Below are positions 58,370-64,000 of a DNA stretch of 64,000 nt, in pieces. The DNA is from Pinus tabuliformis (Eukaryota > Streptophyta > Pinopsida > Pinales > Pinaceae). The notes under the pieces are model-generated. The model made no database searches. It saw only the letters and a program-made list of their open reading frames with translations, and was not told the DNA's origin. The DNA lies in the NCBI GenBank assembly GCA_031772625.1, contig CM062815.1, positions 119,358,989-119,422,988 of the forward strand, in the 5' to 3' direction. Each line of letters starts with the position of its first letter. Position 1 is the first letter of the stretch. The translations under genes and the position numbers were made by a program.

Positions 58370-61316
58370 ATGATCTGCTTAATGAGACCTGCTAAGCCGA
58401 GATATGGGCTAGGGAAACTTGAGAAATCTGTACTTATTCCAGAATGCAGATTCAAACAAATTCCTTCTGACTGTAAAAAGCCTGCAGTCATGGAAATGCA
58501 TAAGTTTTTTGCACTTATGGATGGGTGCTTAAAATCTCAAATCAGTTCTAAATGGATGAAAGAAATGTTGAACTGGGATTTGTATACAAATCCTCAAGCA
58601 GATGAATTTGACCAAAGTTACTCCTCAGATCAGAAAAGAAAGTTAGCAACAGACTGGAAACATTATATGGAAATAAATAATGTTTGGATATCTTTCTACT
58701 CATGGAAAGATAAAGTTGCTCCTATAAATGTTTTAACTGGTGCTACTTCTAGTAGTATGACTGATAAGCATGGATGGACTGCAATTGATGGATCCACAGT
58801 TGAAACTCCTACTACTTTTCCTCCATATAAAGGAATTATTTTAGGAGAAAAGACAAATGCAGCCAAAGCCATCCCTCTGGTCCAAAAAGATGATAATGCC
58901 TTAGGAATTGATGGTAGAATTCAAAAGGCTAGTGAACAGTTAAATTGGACCAATACTACTATAAAGGGTCTGGAAATGAATGTGGCTAAAGCAGAAGATG
59001 TAAAGAAACAAATTGATGTTGTACAGTCCTCACTAAATAGTGTAAATTCTTGTTTGAATAATTTACAGTTTGATTCTAGTATGACTCAGTCTTATACCAG
59101 AAAGTCATTAAATAAGATTGAAGAAGTAGGAGAAAACTTAGTTGGACATATTGATGTAACTAAGACACTCCTCACTGGCTTGAACGAAAAATTTCAGAAA
59201 ATGCAGATCACAAAAGTTGAGAAGCCAGTTCCAAATTCTTTCTTAGTCAAAAGAAATATAAAGACTGAGAATCCAGTAAGAAATGTACAGAAATTCCCTC
59301 TGCTATTTCCTAAAGAATATGTCTCAGGGACTGATGAGTCAGAACACATAAATATTGCTTCCTTATTTAAGGAACCCGAGATAGAAGAAAAAGAACAGAA
59401 GTCTCAAGAAACACAGATCCTCCCAATCTATGAGCCTCTTGAACATAGATTTTCCAAATATTCTGCCCCTGACATTGAAGGGAAAGGGAAAATGCCTGAG
59501 GCCCATACTTTCTTTCCTGATTCCCACAGAGAGTGGAACATAGACAACATGAGTATTGGCCAAATTCGCCAGATGATTGATTTATTGTATACTGAATACA
59601 AACTCATGTGTCTCAGAGGAAAGACAGAAATAGATGCTTGCAGAACCATCATACAATGTTTCACAGGTACTCTTCTCAGATGGTGGGAAAGTGAATCTTC
59701 TCCTAAACTTATTGAAACCATGGAAGCAAAAGTTCTTAAGGATGAAAAAGGAGATGTCATTCATAATCCTGATGTTATTGTCATAAGCAATATGATTGGT
59801 GCACTCACATCAAATGATTCTGGAACATTGGTGTGACAGTGAGACAGAAATTGCTAACATGCATGAGGTTATCTTGATGAACCTCAAATGCCATAAGATG
59901 TCTCAATTTGATGATTTTCACAAAGATTGGATGCAACGAATCTATGAGGTAAAAGATTCCAAAAACTTGCTTTGGAAGCAGCTATATCTGGCTGCCCTAC
60001 CCTCTAGATTTGTTGACTATATTAGACTGCAAGAAATTTTCGAGTTGCCTTTTGAGTCCAATACATGGGGAGAAATTTATTCCCATATCACCAAGACACT
60101 ATTGAGTCTCTGTACCAGCTCAAAGGTAAACAAATCTTTGGAAAAATTGTCTAGATTACCAGATAGAAAGTCCATTTTCAGAAAATATGGACTGACAATA
60201 GATGACCCATTGGTAAAAAAGAGAAAGTCTAGAAAAAGGGCCAAAAGAGAATTCAAAGAGACTTTCTACAGAAATAGAAAAAATTATCCACAGAATAAAA
60301 GGAAGTATTCTACAAAGGATAAAAGCCATAAAAAGAAGGGTCATTACAAATATGTTCCAAAAACTCATTATTAAAATCCTTCTGACATTCATTTGCATAC
60401 ATCCAAGCAAGAAAAATGGAACAAAATTACTTGCTGGTTGTGTGGCCAGAATGGGCATACAGCTTCAAGATGTCTCCAAGGGGAAGAATCAAAGCTTAAT
60501 AAGGGGAAAAAGGCGGTTGTTTATGCTCAAAAAGCTAAACAGGTTAAGAAAGAGCATTCAGGCCCAATCTTTTGCCTGAGATGCAAATCAAAGACCCATG
60601 TTACAGAAAGGTGTCCAAACCTTATCATCAAAGATTCAACCCAGCAACACCAATTAGAAGAATCATCTCTTGATTCTTTTAGTACTTCATCAGAAGAAGA
60701 ATTTCAAGTTAATATGGGCCAATATTCTGATTCTGAATCATCTGAATGTTCTTGCTCTAATTCAAAAGAATGTGCTTGTCATATTTTTTATAAAGATGAT
60801 TCTGATTTTATGTACAGCTCCAGTGAAGAGGAAGAAAGAACAAAGCCTCCTAAAGAAAAAGTCCTAATGGCTTCTACTGAAGAAGAAGCAGAAATGAAGA
60901 TTTTATCTCATATCAGGACAATGGAGGAAGGAGATATGAAAAATCCCCTGATAGAAGCATTCAGAGATCAACTTAAATCCAAAGCTTCAAAAGAATCAGG
61001 TAAGAAACCTTTGTTTGTCAATGCATCCTATGAAAGGAACACTAAATCTTTCCAAATGCATCACCAGAAACCAGGGAAAGTAAGATCCCTGACTTTGGGA
61101 GAAGTGAGTGGTGAAATTCACCAGCTCAAAGCAGAGATTTCTGCAATCAAAACTCAAATTGTAGAAATTAAGAAAGGCAAGGAGATTAAAGAAGAAAAAG
61201 AAGAATATTCTTGGAACACAGCAACCTATAGCCAAGAAATTCAAGTTTCTGAAGGAAGGTCAGACCCAAATTTTGGCTTTCAAGATATGAGACTGTTTAC
61301 CATCACTTATCAGTAA
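58370..61316 (+). pseudogene. EPRV copy 2: coat-protein region
   Basis: The first frame (58370-59836, 488 codons) is open where copy 1 has two stops. One inserted A near 59811 relative to copy 1 shifts the frame; 59796-60374 continues to a private TAA. Frame 60393-61316 has both knuckles (CWLCGQNGHTASRCL, with the last Pro changed, and CLRCKSKTHVTERCP) and runs on through the acidic tail into the first codons of protease (DMRLFTITYQ), which shows the ancestral frame was continuous. Confidence 0.86.
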
Positions 61317-62108
61317 CATCATGTCCAGGTAAAAATCTGTATCCAAGGCCAGATATTTTTCATGACTACATTATTAGATTCTGGTGCGGATATTAATATT
61401 CTTAACATCAGGAATGTTCCAGCTAAGTATTGGGTTTCTGCTGAAAGAGAAGTCGTAGGCCTAGGAAACAAGAAACTCAAATATGAAATTCCTAGAGCTT
61501 CACTATGTTTTGATACCCACTGTGTATACATGAAGTTTGCCATAGCAGACATCCCTGTTGATTGTATATTAGGGAATGTATTTTTAGCTGCAGTAGAACC
61601 TCATGGCTCAGCTAGGCTGAAAGGATGTAGAGCTGGATATTTTATTTCTGTACCTACATCAAAAGGTAGAAGAAAAAGAATTGAGCTTCCTTATGTTTCA
61701 AGCCCAAGAGTTTCTACAATGGTTCAAGCAATGTAGAAATTAGACAAAGCAGAGTCTTTGCTGTCAGATCTTAAAGATCTGAAAGGAACACTAAGAATTG
61801 AAGAACAGCTAAAACTGCCTCAAGTCAAAGGGAGGATCCAAGAACTGAAGGAAAAAATAGAAGAAAAATGTTGTTCAGAAGAGCCAGATGCCTTTTGGCA
61901 CAGAAAACAACATACAATCAGACTGCCCTATAAAGAAGGATATACAGGAAAACCCTGTAATAGCAGAGCTATCCCGATGAGCCAAGAATACAGAGAATTA
62001 TGTCAAGAAGAAATACAGCAGCTGCTCAATAGAGGATTGATCAGAGAATCTAATAGCCCCTGGAATTGCTATGGATTCTATGTAAACAAAAGAGCTGAAC
62101 AGATTTGA
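61317..62108 (+). pseudogene. EPRV copy 2: protease and linker
   Basis: After a TAA where copy 1 has Gln (61314-61316), frame 61362-61736 holds the protease with LLDSGADINILN and CILGNVFLAAVEPHG. A TAG at 61734-61736 is private. Frame 61758-62108 holds the linker and the start of RT (LNRGLIRESNSPWNC), ending at a private TGA. Confidence 0.85.
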
Positions 62109-62411
62109 GGTATCCCCAGACTTGTGATAAACTACAAGCCTCTAAATTCAGTCTTGGCCGATGACACTTATCCCATTCCACATAAAGGAGATTTGATCAG
62201 AAGAATTGCAGGAGCCAAGATATTTTAAAAGTTTGATTTAAAAGCAGGATTTTGGCAAGTTTCCATTAATGAATAAGATAAGTTTAAAACTGATTTTAGT
62301 ATTCCTGTAGGGCACTACGAGTGGAATGTCATGCCATTCGGTCTCAAAAATGCTCCTTCAAAATTCCAGAAGGTTATGGATGATATTTTCAAGCCATATT
62401 TTGATTGGCTT
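62109..62411 (+). pseudogene. EPRV copy 2: RT fragment cut by copia
   Basis: RT similarity continues from copy 1's LVINYKP block to MPFGLKNAPSKFQ and stops at FDWL, just before the catalytic Asp pair. It has TAA 62226-62228 (shared with copy 1) and a private TAA near 62274. The rest of copy 2, if present, lies beyond the copia element, outside the window. Confidence 0.85.
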
Positions 62412-62569
62412 TGTTGACACCTAATCCTCTGCGATTGGGTGAATTTGGAATGTGAACAGTCGTCAAGAAGATGAACTGATCAGTCACATTCATGTCTATA
62501 ACAATAGCTACCTAATGAAAAAAACGAATCAATTTTTCTGCGAAGTCTGGAGTTATTCCTGGCCTGACA
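62412..62569 (+). repeat. Copia 5' LTR, short (158 bp)
   Basis: Starts tgttgacacc at the exact end of viral similarity and ends ggcctgaca directly before the primer-binding site. Only one copy is in the window, so the length rests on these two boundaries. Confidence 0.75.
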
Positions 62570-62584
62570 TGGTATCAGAGCCAG
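62570..62584 (+). promoter_or_regulatory. Copia primer-binding site
   Basis: tggtatcagagccag, complementary to initiator Met-tRNA, adjoining the LTR. Confidence 0.88.
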
Positions 62585-63570
62585 TTCTTAAAATAGTTGT
62601 AACTCCCTTCCTTTCTGCTGCTGTCCTCTATCGTTCTGACCTGAGCTCTGTCCTCAAACGCCTCTGTCATTCTGCCACACCTGCGCTGCCCTGAATTCAC
62701 TCAGAATCCAAAACCGTTCCAATGCCTCTGGGCTCTATCCATTAACGCATTTGTCCACTGAGCTTTCGATGCCAAAGATGTGTTGTGGAGGTTGAAGGGA
62801 AAGCGACTGTTGTTTGAGGGGACTCGAAAAGATGGTACCGTGATAGAGCCATTGTTATCACTGTATTGCCTGTATTGACAGTGAGTGGGGCATACTGTAG
62901 TGTAAAGAATCGCTCCAAAGATTTAAAATTGCTGTTGAAAAATACTTCCGGTGCAGTGGGGGAACAGTAAACGTTGGAAGTTGATATTTGATTTGATATA
63001 TGCTAACCCCTGCATTGTTTGAATCAAGCATTTTTCTAGTTCTTCGAACCGCGGCATACTGTCCACCTCTCAAAATTGCTTGCCATCATTAAGTTTAGGT
63101 GATTTCGTTCCGCAGACGTTTGGGCAGCATTTAACACAAAGCGCTCAATTGTTTATGTATATGATGTGATATATATTACAGTAGTAACACAAAGCGCTCG
63201 AATTGTTTATGTATATGCGGTGATATATGTTACAGTAGTAGCGTTTAACACAAGCGCTCAATTTTTATGTGATATATATATGCTGTGATATATGGTACGG
63301 TGATAGCGTTCAACACAGTGCTCATATTTTACAGTGGCAGCGTTTAACACAAGCGCTCGAATTGTTTGTACGGTGATATATATGTGGTGATATATGTTAC
63401 AGTGGTAGCATGTTATCAGCATTTGTTTCAATAGTCAATAATATATAAATGGCGTAGCAGAATCAGAATCATTCTTTTAGCAACAAAAGTTTTTTTTTCT
63501 CCACAAAAGCACATTCTTTTTGCCATTAGAAGTATTATTCTATCAGCAGAAGTTATTTTTTTTTCACAGA
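62585..63570 (+). other. Copia leader
   Basis: Non-coding; holds the minisatellite at about 63125-63415 and T-rich runs just before gag. A minus-strand frame 63073-62858 is incidental. Confidence 0.6.
63125..63415 (+). repeat. Minisatellite in copia leader
   Basis: About five imperfect units of 35-60 bases with the words acacaagcgctc, aattgttt, ggtgatatat and ttacagt.gtagc. Unit starts near 63134, 63187, 63247, 63311 and 63346. Confidence 0.75.
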
Positions 63571-64000
63571 ATGCATTCAATCATCTCTATGGTAGGAATA
63601 GTTCTCACTGGCAAGGAGAACTATCCTGAATGGTCCCGGATGATAAAACACACCCTCATCTTCAATGAGTTGTGGAAAGTAGTGTGTGTCGGAGAAGGAG
63701 ACAATGACCCAGTGCAACCTACATCAGACAAAGAGCTCGTCATTTGGGAAAACAAGAACAGCAAAGCCTATGCATTAATTGCAGCATCTGTAAATGAAGA
63801 AGTAAGTCGCCATATTTCATCATATTCAACTGCCTTTGAAGCTTTACAAAAGCTGAAAGAACTCTATGACTCACATTCTGCACTTGAGGTAGTCCAACTC
63901 ATGATTAAACTCTTCACTCTTGAACTGCAAAATAATGATCCTCTTGCTCTTGCATTTGAAGTAAAGTCTATAATGCATGATATAAAATCCACTAAGGTTG
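63571..64000 (+). CDS. Copia Gag, N-terminal part
   Basis: An open frame from Met 63571 to the window end (143 codons and more). Blocks TGKENYPEWSRMIKHTLI, NSKAYALIAASVNEEVSRHI, FEALQKLKELYDSHSALEV and LFTLELQNNDPLALAFEV match the Gag capsid-like region (UBN2/DUF4219 type) of plant copia elements. No stop so far, so the element may be intact and fairly young. Confidence 0.85.
   Translation, partial: MHSIISMVGIVLTGKENYPEWSRMIKHTLIFNELWKVVCVGEGDNDPVQPTSDKELVIWENKNSKAYALIAASVNEEVSRHISSYSTAFEALQKLKELYDSHSALEVVQLMIKLFTLELQNNDPLALAFEVKSIMHDIKSTKV

Larger units (their letters stand above)
49262..62411 (+). mobile_element. Endogenous caulimovirid, head-to-tail tandem of about 1.58 units
   Basis: The sequence from 49262 repeats from 57569, an offset of 8307 bases, which gives the genome unit. 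Copy 1 runs from inside the movement protein to the end of the polyprotein (55871). A full intergenic region follows and then copy 2 from the movement protein start (57095) into RT, where a copia element interrupts it at 62411. Gene order MP, coat/zinc region, protease, RT, RNase H in what looks like one long ancestral frame, plus the Met-tRNA primer site, fit Caulimoviridae and most resemble petuvirus-like layouts. Copies are about 95-97% identical by eye and both carry many stops. No integrase, so integration was passive. Confidence 0.92.
62412..64000 (+). mobile_element. Ty1/copia element, 5' part
   Basis: LTR, Met-tRNA primer site, a 1-kb leader with a minisatellite, and the start of gag. 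Plus strand, running off the window. Inserted in the pararetrovirus RT after ggctt (62407-62411), the left target copy; the right copy is outside. Confidence 0.82.

Overview
This window is repeat-dominated plant nuclear DNA. Nearly everything that can be named is a mobile element or an integrated plant virus, mostly broken. I found no intact host gene, rRNA, functional tRNA gene or CRISPR array. Large, old, nested Ty3/gypsy elements plus an endogenous caulimovirid suggest a large-genome vascular plant. A gymnosperm would fit, but the sequence alone does not prove it. Identity figures and coordinates of repeats were read by eye.

Left part (1-35 kb). An AT-rich field of degenerate tandem repeats (1-2510) is followed by a nest of minus-strand LTR retrotransposons. 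Element A (3419-32568, chromovirus-like Ty3/gypsy) is interrupted by element B (8748-32102, Athila-like Ty3/gypsy with an extra 3' ORF). B is interrupted inside its gag gene by element C (19200-28736). The LTR ends, primer-binding sites and target-site duplications support this order: agctt/agctt for C, taagg/aaagg for B, tttaa/tttga for A. LTR divergence falls with depth: roughly 9-10% in A, 4-6% in B, 1.6% in C. A itself seems to have landed just upstream of a plus-strand Ty3/gypsy fragment D (PBS 32958, truncated in RT at about 35012). C is the youngest and encodes only Gag and protease, so it is non-autonomous. Its non-coding parts hold a regular array of stem-loops with a shared loop, the most unusual feature in the window.

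Middle part (35.5-49.2 kb). E is an old minus-strand Ty3/gypsy element with the order gag, protease, a second gag-like segment, RT, RNase H, integrase. Then follow AT-rich DNA with two 212-bp tRNA-derived SINEs with clear target-site duplications, a 265-bp inverted-repeat element, two old copia-LTR-like repeats and an RNase H fragment.

Right part (49.26-62.41 kb). An endogenous pararetrovirus (Caulimoviridae, petuvirus-like single-polyprotein layout) is present as a head-to-tail tandem of about 1.58 genome units with a unit of about 8.31 kb. Copy 1 lacks the start of the movement protein and copy 2 is cut in RT by a Ty1/copia insertion (62412 to beyond the window). Both copies carry many private stops and frameshifts and one shared stop in RT. 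A complete intergenic region with a TATA box, a 122-bp duplication and a Met-tRNA primer-binding site lies between them. The window ends inside the gag gene of the copia element.
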